This document shows, piece after piece, positions 63,924 to 64,000 of a stretch of DNA of 64,000 nt. Position 1 is the stretch's first letter. Every line of letters begins with the position of its first letter. Where the stretch lies: contig OX578277.1 of NCBI GenBank assembly GCA_951217055.1, positions 108,194,514-108,258,513 of the forward strand, read 5' to 3'. Under the pieces are notes generated by a model. It was not told the origin of the DNA and ran no database searches. It saw only the letters and a program-made list of their open reading frames with translations. Source of the DNA: Gerris lacustris (lineage: Eukaryota; Arthropoda; Insecta; Hemiptera; Gerridae). Position numbers and translations under genes: made by a program.

Positions 63924-63944
63924 GTAATACCTATTTTTTACTAC

Positions 63945-64000
63945 GTTTTTATTAGCTTGCTTTCTTGTTTGTTTGTTTGTTTGTTTGTCCAGTACAAATC
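63945..64000 (+). repeat. family H repeat, copy 4 (cut by window end)
   Basis: TTTTATTAGCTTGCTTTCTT, (GTTT)n and GTCCAGTACAAATC match the start of the copy at 18897. It begins about 20 bp after the last exon. Confidence 0.7.

Overview
The window looks like animal, most likely insect, nuclear DNA. It is AT-rich, has long GT-AG introns, and is crowded with decayed transposons: non-LTR retroelements, a Penelope-like element, hAT, mariner-type and Harbinger-type MITEs, tRNA- and 5S-derived repeats, and minisatellites. No bacterial operons, ribosome binding sites, CRISPR arrays or terminators are visible. The species cannot be fixed from sequence alone.

The only host gene I can support is on the + strand and fills nearly the whole window. 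Six exons (7451-7518, 34295-34524, 52783-52865, 60517-60669, 63524-63722, 63810-63923) join in phase across consensus splice sites. They encode the extracellular domain from strand beta-1, the Cys-loop, and M1, M2 and M3 of a Cys-loop ligand-gated ion channel. The pore linker reads P-G-R, without the -1' glutamate of cation channels, so an invertebrate anion channel of the pHCl / insect-specific chloride channel type is the best guess. The first exon(s), with signal peptide, and the M3-M4 loop plus M4 are not found here. Introns are 26,776, 18,258, 7,651, 2,854 and 87 bp, so almost everything else listed is intronic or 5' repeat DNA.

Layout. 1-7.4 kb: LINE remnants, fold-back MITEs, a MADF-carrying TIR element, and an inverted pair of tRNA-like SINEs. 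7.5-34 kb (first intron seen): an 850-bp hairpin MITE, a tRNA-derived SINE, nested families A/C/D, a 28-bp minisatellite, a 5S-like piece, a LINE 3' end between Penelope-like arms, two hAT MITEs, and a 4.56-kb LINE (21360-25920) with a perfect 15-bp target duplication, sitting in an older inverted repeat. 34.5-52.8 kb: minisatellites, a Penelope-like element with inverted arms (39422-43264) that contains a 1.6-kb TIR element, three TACAGGGTG hairpin MITEs, and a 1.6-kb higher-order satellite (50.1-51.7 kb). 52.9-60.5 kb: a 1-kb hairpin, a hAT transposase remnant and more MITEs. 60.7-64 kb: a 135-bp MITE with a perfect 8-bp target duplication, a 730-bp inverted repeat and the last two exons.

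Local family labels used below. A and B: dispersed repeats with shared ends (start GCTTCCGAGCTTACCGAAGG, end ATGTGCCACACTAATTGG) but different middles. C: AT-rich repeat with a GGTACCTCAAAGTACTAC motif. D: repeat ending in ATATGAGAAAGT that carries a tRNA-type B box. E: the tRNA-like SINE/TIR unit near 7 kb. F: an inverted arrangement of A-like halves around the big LINE. G: repeat ending AGGGTCCGTAGGC. H: repeat starting TTAGCTTGCTTTC. J: short hairpin unit with a GTCGGGCCAA core. All are inferred by comparing copies inside this window, not by database search.
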